From: Gillisia hiemivivida
Lineage (GTDB): Bacteria > Bacteroidota > Bacteroidia > Flavobacteriales > Flavobacteriaceae
Direction: 5' to 3'
Length of the DNA stretch: 64,000 nt
Assembly (NCBI RefSeq): GCF_007997295.1
Contig: NZ_VORY01000010.1
Span: 42,018-106,017, forward strand
Shown: in pieces, positions 53,327-62,452 of the stretch
How the letters are laid out: each line of letters starts with the position of its first letter
How positions within the stretch are numbered: position 1 is the first letter of the stretch
Made by a program: the position numbers and the translations under genes
The notes under the pieces: model-generated
What the model saw: the letters and a program-made list of their open reading frames with translations, nothing else
Database searches by the model: none
Told to the model about the DNA's origin: nothing

Positions 53327-54565
53327 CTACTGAAGCATCATTTTCGCTTTTTTAATAGCGCCAATAAAAAGATCTACTTCTTCAAAAGTGTTGTAGAAAG
53401 AGAAACTAGCGCGCACAGTACCTGGAATTTTATAGAAATCCATAATCGGTTGAGCACAATGATGACCTGTACGAAGGGCGATACCTAATTTATCTACTAT
53501 GGTACCAATGTCATAAGGATGAAGCCCTTCAATATTAAAAGAAATTACGGCAGTCTTCTCTTTTGAAGTGCCATAGATCTTTACTCCTTCAATTTCAAGA
53601 AGTTCTTTGGTCGCGTATTCTAGTAATTGATGCTCGTATGCAGCAATGTTTTTAAAACCTATAGCATTCATGTAATCTATCGCTGCGCCAAAAGCAATTC
53701 CTCCACAGATATTGGGAGTTCCGGCTTCAAATTTGTGAGGAAGCTCTGCATAGGTAGTTTTTTCGAAACTTACTGTAGCAATCATTTCACCACCACCTTG
53801 ATAAGGAGGTAATTTATTTAGCCATTTTTCTTTTCCGTATAACATTCCAACTCCTGTTGGGCCACATATTTTATGAGCAGAAACCACATAAAAGTCAACA
53901 TCTAAAGCTTGCAGATCTGCTTTAATATGTGGTGCAGCTTGTGCGCCATCTACTAGAATAGCAGCTCCGACTTTATGGGTAGCTTCAATGATCTCTTCAA
54001 TAGGGTTAACGGTTCCCAAAGCATTGGAGACATGGTTTACAAAAACCATTTTAGTTTTGGCTGAAAGCAATTTGTGAAAAGCCTCCATATCCAGTTCCCC
54101 TTCTTGGGTCATTGGAATTACTTTTAAAATGGCGCCTGTTTTTTCACATAGCATTTGCCAAGGCACAATATTAGAATGATGTTCTAATGCAGAAACTATT
54201 ACTTCGTCCCCTTTTTCTAATTCTTGAGCAAATCCATTCGCCACTAAGTTAATACTATGCGTGGTTCCAGAAGTAAAGATGATCTCATGAGAATTGGCCA
54301 CATTAAAATGCTGCTGAATCTTTTTTCTTGCAGATTCATATTTATCTGTCGCTTCCTGAGAAAGACTGTGTACCCCTCTGTGAATATTAGCATTGTAATT
54401 GGAATAATAATCTACAATTACATCTATAACTTGCTGGGGTGTTTGTGAAGTCGCTGCATTATCTAAATATACCAAAGGATACCCATTTACTTTCCTTTTC
54501 AAGATTGGAAAATCTAAACGGATAGTTTCGATATCTAAGGGCAATTTATTGGCAACAGCTTTCAT
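53327..54565 (-). CDS. sufS: Cysteine desulfurase SufS
   Basis: 412 residues, PLP-dependent. It starts with LDIETIRLDFPILKRKVNGYPLVYLDNAATSQ. The PLP lysine is in SAHKICGPTGVG near residue 230, and the active-site Cys lies in RTGHHCAQPIMDF near residue 368, the group II (SufS/CsdB) pattern. It delivers sulfur from cysteine to SufE. It can also act on selenocysteine in the same family, but nothing here shows that. It is downstream of sufD with a 170-base gap that is filled by an R1 repeat. Confidence 0.96.
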   Translation of the reverse strand: MKAVANKLPLDIETIRLDFPILKRKVNGYPLVYLDNAATSQTPQQVIDVIVDYYSNYNANIHRGVHSLSQEATDKYESARKKIQQHFNVANSHEIIFTSGTTHSINLVANGFAQELEKGDEVIVSALEHHSNIVPWQMLCEKTGAILKVIPMTQEGELDMEAFHKLLSAKTKMVFVNHVSNALGTVNPIEEIIEATHKVGAAILVDGAQAAPHIKADLQALDVDFYVVSAHKICGPTGVGMLYGKEKWLNKLPPYQGGGEMIATVSFEKTTYAELPHKFEAGTPNICGGIAFGAAIDYMNAIGFKNIAAYEHQLLEYATKELLEIEGVKIYGTSKEKTAVISFNIEGLHPYDIGTIVDKLGIALRTGHHCAQPIMDFYKIPGTVRASFSFYNTFEEVDLFIGAIKKAKMMLQ

Positions 54566-54612
54566 AAGGATTAAATTTTAGTCTTAAGAAATAATAATAT
54601 AAAGTCCATTCC

Positions 54613-54738
54613 TAAATCAATAAGTTCAGGACAAGCCTTCAAGGTATTTCCCGATGGTTCGGGAGGAAAACACTTTAAAAAATTCGAGGCATCCCGGTAC
54701 CTATCTGGACGTGGGATTAAACCCTCATTGAGGGATTA
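54613..54738 (-). repeat. Dispersed repeat R1, minus-strand copy
   Basis: In the minus direction it starts with CCTCAATGAGGGTTTAATCC and includes GCCTCGAATTTTTTAAAGTG and CTCCCGAACCATCGGGA. The left end overlaps the sufD stop codon, so the transcript of sufD runs into the repeat. It sits between sufD and sufS and may interrupt or regulate the operon. Confidence 0.65.
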
Positions 54739-56052
54739 AAGATCGTAACCTAATTTAACTCCTAATTTAAGCGCAATTTGATGCGTAATTCTCTTTTTAA
54801 TCTCTGGAATTTTCACGCTTTCCAATACATTATTAGCAAAAGCGTACATTAAAAGGGCACGAGCTTCTTTTAACGGAATTCCTCTGGAACGCATATAGAA
54901 TAAAGAATCATCATCCAATTGTCCAATTGTACAACCATGACTACATTTAACATCATCTGCAAAGATCTCTAATTGAGGCTTCGAGTTGATGGTAGCTTTA
55001 TCATCCAATAAAATATTATTGTTGGACTGGAATGCGTTGATCTTTTGTGCGTCTTTATCTACTAAAACCCTACCATTGAAAACACCTACAGAATTATTTG
55101 CGAAGATGCCTTTGTAGTCTTGGTGGCTTTCACAATTAGGTGCAGTATGGTGCACAAGAGTATTATGATCTACATGTTGCTTACCTTCAATTATCGTAAT
55201 ACCCTTTAAAGTAGATTCAGAACGTTCTCCTTTTTGATAAAAATTCAAATTGTTTCTGGTTAATTTTCCACCGAAAGAAAATGTATGCATATAGCAATAA
55301 CTTTCTTCTTTTTGTTCAATAAAAGTATTATCAATTAACGAAGCAAAATCTCTGTCATTTTGAATTTTATAGTAATCTACAATAGCTCTCTTTTCAGCAA
55401 AAACTTCGGTAACAGAATTGGTAAAAACAGGATGATCTGTTAAACTCTGGTGTCTTTCTATAATTTGAACCTGAGAATTTTCTCCAACTACAATAAGATT
55501 TCTAGGTTGAACCAATAATGCCGATTCATTACCTGTAGAAAAATTGATTATTTGAATTGGTTTGTCTGCCGACTTATTATCGTGAATATGGATAAATGCA
55601 CCCTCTTTAGAAAAAGCAGTGTTCAATGCGTTTAACCCACTATTTTTCGGAACTATTTTATTGAAATAGTTCTCTATGACCGGTTTATACTTAGACTTGC
55701 TTAAAGCCGAAGACATTAAGCAAACATCTATTTTATCGTGTGTAGTTTGCGATAAATGAGATGAGTAAATCCCGTCTATAAAGATCAATTTGTAAGAATC
55801 GATATCGTGAATAAGATATTTTTTAATATCCTTATAGTCTATAGCATCTTCCTTTTTAGGGAATACGCTATAATCATATTTCAATACCGAATTTAGAGAA
55901 GTGTATTTCCAGGCTTCATCCTTTTTAGATGGAAAACCCAAAGTTTCAAATTCCTTAATGGCATCGCTTCTTAATTGATGTATATCTGTATCCACATCAA
56001 AAGCTTCTTCAAAAGCCATAAAGGAGGATATTAATTTATCTTTTAATTCCAT
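54736..56052 (-). CDS. sufD: Fe-S scaffold protein SufD
   Basis: 438 residues from ATG 56052; an in-frame TTG at 56079 is rejected. It is a SufBD-fold protein partner of SufB and SufC. It starts MELKDKLISSFMAFEEAFD, with KKDEAWKYTSLNSVL in the N-terminal part. The beta-helix contains GKQHVDHNTLVHHTAPNCESHQDYKGIF and FADDVKCSHGCTIGQLDDDSLFYMRSRG, the family motif. It lies downstream of sufC with a decayed gene in between, and reads into an R1 repeat. Confidence 0.96.
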   Translation of the reverse strand: MELKDKLISSFMAFEEAFDVDTDIHQLRSDAIKEFETLGFPSKKDEAWKYTSLNSVLKYDYSVFPKKEDAIDYKDIKKYLIHDIDSYKLIFIDGIYSSHLSQTTHDKIDVCLMSSALSKSKYKPVIENYFNKIVPKNSGLNALNTAFSKEGAFIHIHDNKSADKPIQIINFSTGNESALLVQPRNLIVVGENSQVQIIERHQSLTDHPVFTNSVTEVFAEKRAIVDYYKIQNDRDFASLIDNTFIEQKEESYCYMHTFSFGGKLTRNNLNFYQKGERSESTLKGITIIEGKQHVDHNTLVHHTAPNCESHQDYKGIFANNSVGVFNGRVLVDKDAQKINAFQSNNNILLDDKATINSKPQLEIFADDVKCSHGCTIGQLDDDSLFYMRSRGIPLKEARALLMYAFANNVLESVKIPEIKKRITHQIALKLGVKLGYDL

Positions 56053-56095
56053 TGTGCGCGTATCTAGTTTTCTGCCCAAAGGCAGGTTTCAAGTT

Positions 56096-56458
56096 TCAAG
56101 TTTTAAACTTTACACCTTGAAAATCTTTTTTATTTAAATATGATATGAAATTGGCAATTTTTTTACTCAGCCTTTCATAATCATTTTTTAATCTCATTAA
56201 ATGTTCTTCATCAATATATTCAGAATCATAGACTCTGTATAGCTGTGATCTAACTTCTCCAGCGGAACTTTGCTATAGATAGAAATTGTCTAAACTCCAA
56301 GTTTCCATCTCTTTCAAAACCTTCAGCAATATTGTCCATTACAGAACCCGAAGCACTTTTATTTGATCTATTAAATCTAATTTTAAATCGGTTGACTTGG
56401 AAATTATAATTATCTCATTCCAAATCTCTACAAATTCAAAATTTTTAATGGAAGCCAT
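56096..56458 (-). pseudogene. Decayed four-helix-bundle (23S rRNA intervening-sequence family) gene
   Basis: On the minus strand the ATG at 56458 starts [16 protein letters not shown]. Frameshifts follow, but recognisable blocks persist: [20 protein letters not shown], then [17 protein letters not shown], then RLSKKIANFISYL. These match the four-helix-bundle proteins, with an internal deletion and at least two frameshifts. It lies between sufC and sufD. It is a different lineage from the intact copy at 59187, so it is not a recent duplication. No long open frame remains. Confidence 0.8.
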
Positions 56459-56527
56459 GATTTAATAAATTTATGCCGATTTAAGCTTCAATAACCTCAA
56501 ACCTCAAACCTGCAAAATGAAACTCTA

Positions 56528-57280
56528 TTAAACTGTTTTCTCTGGTTTCACCCAGTCGTAACCTCTTTCTTCCAATTCGTAAGCCAACTCTTTATTACCA
56601 GATTTCACTATTTTTCCATCTACTATTACATGAACAAAATCTGGAACTATATAATCTAATAATCGTTGGTAATGCGTGATCAATAAAACTGCATTATTCT
56701 CGCTTCTCAAATTATTTACACCATTAGCAACAACTTTAAGAGCATCGATATCCAATCCAGAATCTGTTTCATCCAAGATCGCTAACTTAGGATTTAACAT
56801 TGCCATCTGGAAGATCTCATTTCTCTTTTTCTCCCCACCAGAAAATCCTTGATTTAGAGAGCGAGATAAGAATTTACGATCTATTTCTAATGCTTCAGAT
56901 TTATCCCGAATCATCTTCAAAAGATCTTTAGCAGGCATATCTCCCAATCCTTGAGCTTTTCTATGTGCATTGAGAGATGCTTTCATGAAATTTGTTACTG
57001 AAACTCCTGGGATCTCTACTGGATACTGAAAAGACAAGAAAACACCTTTATGAGCTCTTTCTTCAGGATCTAATTCTGCAAGATCTTCTCCTTCAAACAA
57101 GATCTCACCACCTGTCATTGTATATTCTTCTTTTCCAGCAATTACAGAAGCTAGCGTACTCTTCCCAGAGCCATTAGGTCCCATGATAGCATGTACTTCT
57201 CCTGGATTAATTTCTAGATTAATTCCTTTAAGGATTTCTTTATCCTCTATGCTGGCCTTTAAATTCTTTATTTTAAGCAT
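56528..57280 (-). CDS. sufC: Fe-S assembly ATPase SufC
   Basis: 250 residues. Walker A is AIMGPNGSGKSTLASV, the signature SGGEKKRNEIFQMA, and Walker B LAILDETDSGLDIDAL, with the SufC-specific FLSFQYPVEIPGVSV Q-loop region. It forms the SufBC2D scaffold complex. It lies downstream of a lipoprotein gene (39 bases) and upstream of the decayed gene and sufD. Confidence 0.97.
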   Translation of the reverse strand: MLKIKNLKASIEDKEILKGINLEINPGEVHAIMGPNGSGKSTLASVIAGKEEYTMTGGEILFEGEDLAELDPEERAHKGVFLSFQYPVEIPGVSVTNFMKASLNAHRKAQGLGDMPAKDLLKMIRDKSEALEIDRKFLSRSLNQGFSGGEKKRNEIFQMAMLNPKLAILDETDSGLDIDALKVVANGVNNLRSENNAVLLITHYQRLLDYIVPDFVHVIVDGKIVKSGNKELAYELEERGYDWVKPEKTV

Positions 57281-57319
57281 GTGTTTATTATATTTTACCG
57301 AAAAAATCGGATAAATTAT

Positions 57320-57694
57320 TTATTCATTTTCTATAATGGGTTTCGCCATTATATCCACCACTTCGGTTATCTCAATTAATTTTGAATAACCGGTAGCTTG
57401 TACATTATCTTTAACTTGCCCTTTAACTTTTATTGGAATAATGCTGTTTTCACCTTTTTTGAAAGCATTTAGGCTGTCTGTTAGTTTGAAAGCAACAGAA
57501 TCCATTTTCACTTGAAAAACGAATTTATCGCCTTTTAAGACTGCCATTTTTCCAACAGAGATAAAATCACCTTGATATACCTGAATACTGTCCATTACTT
57601 TTTCAGTAATCTCCATTTCAGGCTGCTTTTCAGGCTCATTATCACATGCAACAGCAATTAAAATAACGCTTATTAAAAGTAGAAACTTCTTCAT
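57320..57694 (-). CDS. Hypothetical lipoprotein between sufB and sufC
   Basis: 124 residues with a lipobox (LIAVACDNEPEK). The remainder is acidic and beta-rich (FISVGKMAVLKGDKFVFQVKMDSVAFKLTDSL; GQVKDNVQATGYSKLIEITEV). It resembles no family I can name. It is 8 bases after sufB and 39 before sufC, so it is in the operon. The location in the envelope sets it apart from Fe-S assembly. Confidence 0.75.
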   Translation of the reverse strand: MKKFLLLISVILIAVACDNEPEKQPEMEITEKVMDSIQVYQGDFISVGKMAVLKGDKFVFQVKMDSVAFKLTDSLNAFKKGENSIIPIKVKGQVKDNVQATGYSKLIEITEVVDIMAKPIIENE

Positions 57695-57702
57695 TCTTCG
57701 AT

Positions 57703-59148
57703 TTATCCAACAGATCCCTCAAGGGATATTTCCAATAATTTTTGTGCCTCTACTGCAAATTCCATTGGTAAGTTGTTCAATACTTCTTTACTGAAACCAT
57801 TCACGATAAGTGCGATTGCTTTCTCTGTATCTATACCTCTTTGATTGCAATAGAAAATTTGATCTTCTCCAATTTTACTGGTAGTTGCTTCATGCTCTAC
57901 TTGAGCAGTTTTGTTTTTCACTTCAATATATGGGAAGGTATGCGCTCCACAATCATTCCCCATTAACAGGGAATCACATTGGGAGAAATTTCGAGCATTG
58001 TCTGCCCTACTATTTATCTGAACTAATCCTCGATAAGAATTTTGGGATTTCCCAGCAGAAATACCTTTCGAGATAATGGTGCTTTTAGTATTCTTCCCTA
58101 AATGGATCATTTTAGTTCCAGTATCTGCTTGCTGATAATTGTTGGTTACAGCAATAGAATAAAACTCACCTATAGAATTATCTCCTTTTAGAATACATGA
58201 TGGGTATTTCCAAGTAACCGCAGATCCAGTTTCAACCTGTGTCCATGAGATCTTTGCGTTTTTCTCGCAAATTCCACGTTTGGTTACAAAATTATAAACT
58301 CCACCTTTTCCTTCTTTATTACCAGGAAACCAGTTTTGAACTGTAGAATATTTTATCTCTGCATCGTCCAAAGCAATAAGCTCCACAACCGCAGCGTGTA
58401 ATTGATTTTCATCTCTGGAAGGAGCAGTACAGCCTTCTAGGTAACTTACATAACTACCTTCATCTGCAACTAAAAGAGTTCTTTCAAATTGCCCGGTATT
58501 AGCTTGATTTATTCTGAAATAAGTAGAAAGTTCCATTGGGCATTTTACACCTTTTGGAATATAACAGAAAGAACCATCACTAAATACAGCTGAATTTAAA
58601 GCTGCATAAAAATTATCTTTCTGTGGAACCACAGTCCCAAGGTATTTTCTAACGAGTTCTGGATGTTCTTTAATCGCATCAGAAATACTCATAAAAATAA
58701 TTCCCTTTTCTCCCAAGGTTTTTTTGAAAGTTGTAGCAACCGAAACTGAATCTACTACAATATCCATTGCAACATTATTCATTTTCTTTTGCTCATCTAC
58801 AGAAATCCCTAATTTTTTGTACATCGCCAATAGATCTGGATCTACATCGTCTAATGTTTTATTTGGGTCTACCGTTTGTGGTGCCGAGTAATAGGAGATA
58901 GCCTGAAAATCTGGTTTCGTATAATGGACATTTGCCCATTCTGGCTCGGTCATTTCTTGCCAAATTCTAAATGCTTCCAATCTCCAATTGGTCATCCATT
59001 CTGGCTCGTCTTTTTTCTTTGAAATAGCTCGAACAATATCTTCATTTAAACCAATAGGAAAAGTTTCCGATTTTAGATCGGTATAAAAGCCATACTCATA
59101 CTCTTTGGTTTCAAGCTCCTTCTTTAAATCATCTTCAGTATATGCCAT
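57703..59148 (-). CDS. sufB: Fe-S scaffold protein SufB
   Basis: 481 residues, full length. The start region [21 protein letters not shown] and the [15 protein letters not shown] segment are typical. The scaffold core has [27 protein letters not shown] and [19 protein letters not shown] (with a conserved Cys). The C-terminal half [22 protein letters not shown] holds a further Cys and the conserved His. SufB is the cluster scaffold in the SufBC2D complex. It is the third gene of the operon after an A-type carrier and a four-helix-bundle gene. Confidence 0.97.
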   Translation of the reverse strand: MAYTEDDLKKELETKEYEYGFYTDLKSETFPIGLNEDIVRAISKKKDEPEWMTNWRLEAFRIWQEMTEPEWANVHYTKPDFQAISYYSAPQTVDPNKTLDDVDPDLLAMYKKLGISVDEQKKMNNVAMDIVVDSVSVATTFKKTLGEKGIIFMSISDAIKEHPELVRKYLGTVVPQKDNFYAALNSAVFSDGSFCYIPKGVKCPMELSTYFRINQANTGQFERTLLVADEGSYVSYLEGCTAPSRDENQLHAAVVELIALDDAEIKYSTVQNWFPGNKEGKGGVYNFVTKRGICEKNAKISWTQVETGSAVTWKYPSCILKGDNSIGEFYSIAVTNNYQQADTGTKMIHLGKNTKSTIISKGISAGKSQNSYRGLVQINSRADNARNFSQCDSLLMGNDCGAHTFPYIEVKNKTAQVEHEATTSKIGEDQIFYCNQRGIDTEKAIALIVNGFSKEVLNNLPMEFAVEAQKLLEISLEGSVG

Positions 59149-59186
59149 ATTTTTATTTTCAGTTAATAAGTTAAAAAGCGAAAAAG

Positions 59187-59564
59187 TTAAATTAAACTAG
59201 CTCTCTTTCTAATAAAATTAATGTAATTGGATAATTGTTTTGAAATTTCAATTATTAAACTTTTCAATTCGAAATAGCTCTTTTCATCAATTAGTTTAAC
59301 CTCCATCATCACATTTAATATATTCCTTACTTCTCCAGCTGAAGCTTTGGAAAAATATAGAAATCTGATATATTCTTTATCAAAATCTCTTTCAAATCCT
59401 TCAGCAATATTATTTGTTATAGAAAGAGTGGCTCTTTTTAGCTGATCGTTTAGAGCAAACTCTTTGCTTAATTTGCTGGTTTTTAATAATTCATAAATCT
59501 GCACAGTAAACGAAATGGATTTCTTATATACCTCCAAGTCCTCAAAAGTTTTAAACCGCTCCAT
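59187..59564 (-). CDS. Four-helix-bundle protein (23S rRNA intervening-sequence family)
   Basis: 125 residues, all helical: [22 protein letters not shown], then [23 protein letters not shown], then [23 protein letters not shown]. This is the family found in 23S rRNA intervening sequences and, widely in Bacteroidetes, as inserted small genes. It lies inside the suf operon between the A-type carrier and sufB, 31 and 38 bases away. Its role is unknown; the family is mobile in the sense that it turns up in different operons. Confidence 0.85.
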   Translation of the reverse strand: MERFKTFEDLEVYKKSISFTVQIYELLKTSKLSKEFALNDQLKRATLSITNNIAEGFERDFDKEYIRFLYFSKASAGEVRNILNVMMEVKLIDEKSYFELKSLIIEISKQLSNYINFIRKRASLI

Positions 59565-59595
59565 TCACTTCTTTTCTCTTTGCCTCTTAACTCTT

Positions 59596-59925
59596 TTACA
59601 GTGAAAAACTTTCACCACATCCACAAGTTCTTTCTGCGTTCGGATTGTTAAATACAAAACCCTTGCCATTTAGTCCGCCAGAATATTCAAGAATTGTTCC
59701 TGCCAGATATAAAACACTTTTTTTGTCGACAACAATTTTCACATCATTATCTGTAAAAAGTTTATCGTCGTCTAGTTGAGATTTATCAAACTTCAATTCA
59801 TAAGATAAACCTGAACAACCTCCACTTTTCACACCTACGCGTACAAAGTCAATTGTAGCATTATAACCTTCATCGGTCATAAGCATTGATATCCTTTTTT
59901 TTGCGTCTTCGCTTACCTTTATCAT
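59596..59925 (-). CDS. HesB/IscA-type A-type Fe-S carrier
   Basis: 109 residues from ATG 59925; a promoter element lies only 10 bases before the alternative ATG at 59943, so the downstream start is preferred. The three cluster-binding Cys are visible: GVKSGGCSGLSYELKF, then RTCGCGESFSL at the C-terminus. The family carries clusters from the SUF scaffold to target proteins. It is the first gene of the long suf operon. SufA, IscA and ErpA cannot be separated by sequence alone here. Confidence 0.93.
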   Translation of the reverse strand: MIKVSEDAKKRISMLMTDEGYNATIDFVRVGVKSGGCSGLSYELKFDKSQLDDDKLFTDNDVKIVVDKKSVLYLAGTILEYSGGLNGKGFVFNNPNAERTCGCGESFSL

Positions 59926-59953
59926 ACTTAAAAGATTAGTCATAATTTGACTG

Positions 59954-59961
59954 CAAATATA
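59954..59961 (-). promoter_or_regulatory. -7 promoter element of the suf operon
   Basis: TATATTTG on the minus strand matches TAnnTTTG, 28 bases before the carrier ATG at 59925. The upstream -33 box is not clear. Predicted transcription start lies near 59947. Confidence 0.45.
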
Positions 59962-60170
59962 CTACAAAACAAGCGGTTTACCATAGCTGCGGGATATGTT
60001 TTAAGAATAGAGATATAGGCAAGTCTAATGAGCTTTTTCGTTATTTTTAGCTCAGTAAATCCATGAGGAACTAGCTTTCTTTACACTATCTTAAAATCAC
60101 AAATGCTATTAAAACAACGATTTTTGAGAGAATATTCAGTTATTTTGCACATTCTAAAATTTAAACGATC

Positions 60171-61229
60171 ATGATAGAAGATAGTCAACAAAGTAGAACA
60201 AAACTTTCAGAATTAGGGGAATTTGGTTTGATAGACCTTTTAACAAAAAATCTTGATAGTAAATTACCATCAACTATCAAGGGAATTGGAGACGACGCTG
60301 CTGTTTTAAATTTTGAAGGAAAGCAAACTATCCTTACTACAGATTTGTTGGTAGAAGGTGTGCATTTTGATCTAGCTTATATGCCTTTGAGACATTTAGG
60401 ATATAAAGCAGTGATGGTAAATTTGTCTGATGTTTATGCCATGAACGGCGTGGCAACTCAAATTACTGTTGGAATTGCTTGCTCAAATCGTTTCCCTGTA
60501 GAAGCTTTAGAAGAGTTGTATTCTGGAATAGAACTAGCTGCTAAATTATATGATATAGATGTTGTTGGGGGTGATACCACATCATCTACAAAAGGGCTTT
60601 TAATTAGTATTACCGCAATAGGGGTTGCAGATAAAGAGGATGTAGTTTATAGAAACGGCGCAAAACCAAATGATCTTTTAGTAGTAACTGGAGATCTAGG
60701 GGCGGCCTATATGGGCTTGCAGATCTTAGAACGTGAGAAAGAGGTTTTCAAGGTGAATCCAAATTCACAACCAGATCTTGATGCCTACACCTATTTAATT
60801 GAAAGACAATTGAAGCCGGAGGCTCGTAAAGATATTTCAGGCTTACTTAAATCTTTAGAAGTAAAACCTACTTCTATGATCGATATAAGTGATGGCTTAT
60901 CTTCTGAAATCATGCATTTATGTAAAAATTCTAAAACGGGAGTTAACCTGTTTGAAGATAAAATTCCATTGGATCCAACTGTAATTTCAGTTTGTGAGGA
61001 ATTTGAAATAGATAGCACCACAATTGCATTAAGCGGTGGTGAAGATTATGAATTGCTTTTCACAGTCTCTCAAACCGATTTTGAAAAGATCAAGGCGAAT
61101 CCTAATTTTTCAATAATAGGTCATATGACAGAAGAAAATGAAGGAATGCATTTAATAACCAGAGACAATACCAAGATTCCTTTAATAGCTAAAGGTTGGA
61201 ATGCGATGGAAAAGGATGCGGAAGATTAA
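60171..61229 (+). CDS. thiL: Thiamine-monophosphate kinase
   Basis: 352 residues of the AIR-synthase-related family. It begins LSELGEFGLIDLLTKNLDSK, and the ATP/metal site is IKGIGDDAAVLNF. TTDLLVEGVHFDLAYMPLRHLGYKAVMVNLSDVYAMNG, VGGDTTSSTKGLLISITAIG and ISDGLSSEIMHL are the family motifs. It phosphorylates thiamine monophosphate to the active diphosphate. The paralogous selenophosphate synthetase was considered and rejected because the N-terminal Cys/Sec loop and glycine-rich segment are absent. Confidence 0.95.
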   Translation: MIEDSQQSRTKLSELGEFGLIDLLTKNLDSKLPSTIKGIGDDAAVLNFEGKQTILTTDLLVEGVHFDLAYMPLRHLGYKAVMVNLSDVYAMNGVATQITVGIACSNRFPVEALEELYSGIELAAKLYDIDVVGGDTTSSTKGLLISITAIGVADKEDVVYRNGAKPNDLLVVTGDLGAAYMGLQILEREKEVFKVNPNSQPDLDAYTYLIERQLKPEARKDISGLLKSLEVKPTSMIDISDGLSSEIMHLCKNSKTGVNLFEDKIPLDPTVISVCEEFEIDSTTIALSGGEDYELLFTVSQTDFEKIKANPNFSIIGHMTEENEGMHLITRDNTKIPLIAKGWNAMEKDAED

Positions 61230-61486
61230 GAGGCTTTTGCAAACTGACGCTGTCTTCTCCTACTTCTTCTTTTATAAAAATTAGCTAAAAACTTATTGGT
61301 CTCTTTAAATTTCGGGGTTAATTTTGCCAGTAAGCCATTTGCGGTATCTGTCATTTCCACTCTACACTTAGCGCATTGATATTCGTGAATATGATCTGTA
61401 ACATTTTTAGACACTTTTAATTTATGTCCGAAGATGCTGCAATATGCTTCTGCGAACGAAAATAATTTCGGGGATTTTGATTTCAT
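61226..61486 (-). CDS. Small zinc-ribbon-like hypothetical protein
   Basis: 86 residues from ATG 61486. A CxxC pair (YQCAKCRVEM) and nearby His and Cys (CSIFGHKLKVSKNVTDHIHEYQC) suggest a small metal-binding fold. The C-terminus is very basic (FYKRRSRRRQRQFAKAS). The stop overlaps thiL by 4 bases on the opposite strand. Function unknown; a nucleic-acid-binding role is possible. Confidence 0.7.
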   Translation of the reverse strand: MKSKSPKLFSFAEAYCSIFGHKLKVSKNVTDHIHEYQCAKCRVEMTDTANGLLAKLTPKFKETNKFLANFYKRRSRRRQRQFAKAS

Positions 61487-61557
61487 ATAAGCTATTTTTC
61501 TTGTTTGCAAATTTAAAAGTATTAAAAAAAAGTTAATTAATCGATACAAAGTGTCTT

Positions 61558-62328
61558 TTAATCGATGAAATACATAAATTTTTCTAATTCACTTTTGTTT
61601 TCTATAAAGGATAAGTGCCCACCAGAAAGGGGTAGGAAGATACAGTTTGTTTTATCTGCAACTATTTCAACATCAGAAAAGTTAAGTATAGAATCATTAA
61701 CTCCGGCAACGATGTATTTTGGGCCGTTATAGAGAGTTAATGTTGAAGTTTCGTCTGTACGAATTTTCATACCTTTCAAAGCTGCTATAATTCCTTCTTC
61801 TGAAAAGCTTAAAGCCTCTTTCTTTAATTTTTCCAACTCTTCTGGGAATAATTCCCTGTTTTTTACACTTACTAAATTGGAGATTGCCATATTTATATAA
61901 GAGTTTTTGCTCTTTCTCAAAATCTTAATAGCACGATCTCTATTCTTTCTGCGTTCTTCATTATCTGATTCTGGTGTAGAATTCAGAAGCACAAGTCCTT
62001 TGGTCATTATAAGGAATTTTTTACAGAAAGCCAAACTCACATAACCACCCATAGAATGTCCAACTAAGGTAACTTCCTTAACTTCAAGTTTTTGTAATAT
62101 ATTTAATACCGCCTCTGCCATCAAATCCATGCTGTGTGTCTCTCCAAAATTCCCTGATTTTCCATGTCCGGGAAGGTCTATGGTGATCACTTGTCTTTTT
62201 TCTGAGAGCTTGTCAATAAAGGGATCCCAAATAGAGCTGCTCTCTAAAAAGCCATGTAAAAGAACTAAGGGATTTCCTGTTCCCTTAGAACTGTAAAAGA
62301 GTGGGGTATTTTTATACATTTGTATCAT
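61558..62328 (-). CDS. Alpha/beta hydrolase
   Basis: 256 residues, one alpha/beta hydrolase domain. The oxyanion HGF (VLLHGFLESSSIWD), nucleophile VGHSMGGYVSLAF (Ser near residue 95) and His SGGHLSFIENKSEL are visible, and the acid is probably in VAGVNDSILNF. It resembles MenH-like and carboxylesterase-type enzymes; substrate unknown. The start is ambiguous (GTG 62334, ATG 62328, ATG 62319). It is separate from the small gene downstream by 71 bases. Confidence 0.88.
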   Translation of the reverse strand: MIQMYKNTPLFYSSKGTGNPLVLLHGFLESSSIWDPFIDKLSEKRQVITIDLPGHGKSGNFGETHSMDLMAEAVLNILQKLEVKEVTLVGHSMGGYVSLAFCKKFLIMTKGLVLLNSTPESDNEERRKNRDRAIKILRKSKNSYINMAISNLVSVKNRELFPEELEKLKKEALSFSEEGIIAALKGMKIRTDETSTLTLYNGPKYIVAGVNDSILNFSDVEIVADKTNCIFLPLSGGHLSFIENKSELEKFMYFID

Positions 62329-62452
62329 TTCCACAATATATTATAATAATTTAATTGGCAATATTAAATGAGCCGTAACTAATTATAACTTTCAATTGGA
62401 AAGAATGCAGGTGAATCGCAATCGACGAGCCAAATACAAATAGTCTAAATAG

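Noticed and set aside
60171..61229. Selenophosphate synthetase (selD) as support for selenocysteine use
   Set aside because: The protein has the thiamine-monophosphate kinase motifs and lacks the Cys/Sec loop typical of SelD, so it gives no support for selenium use.
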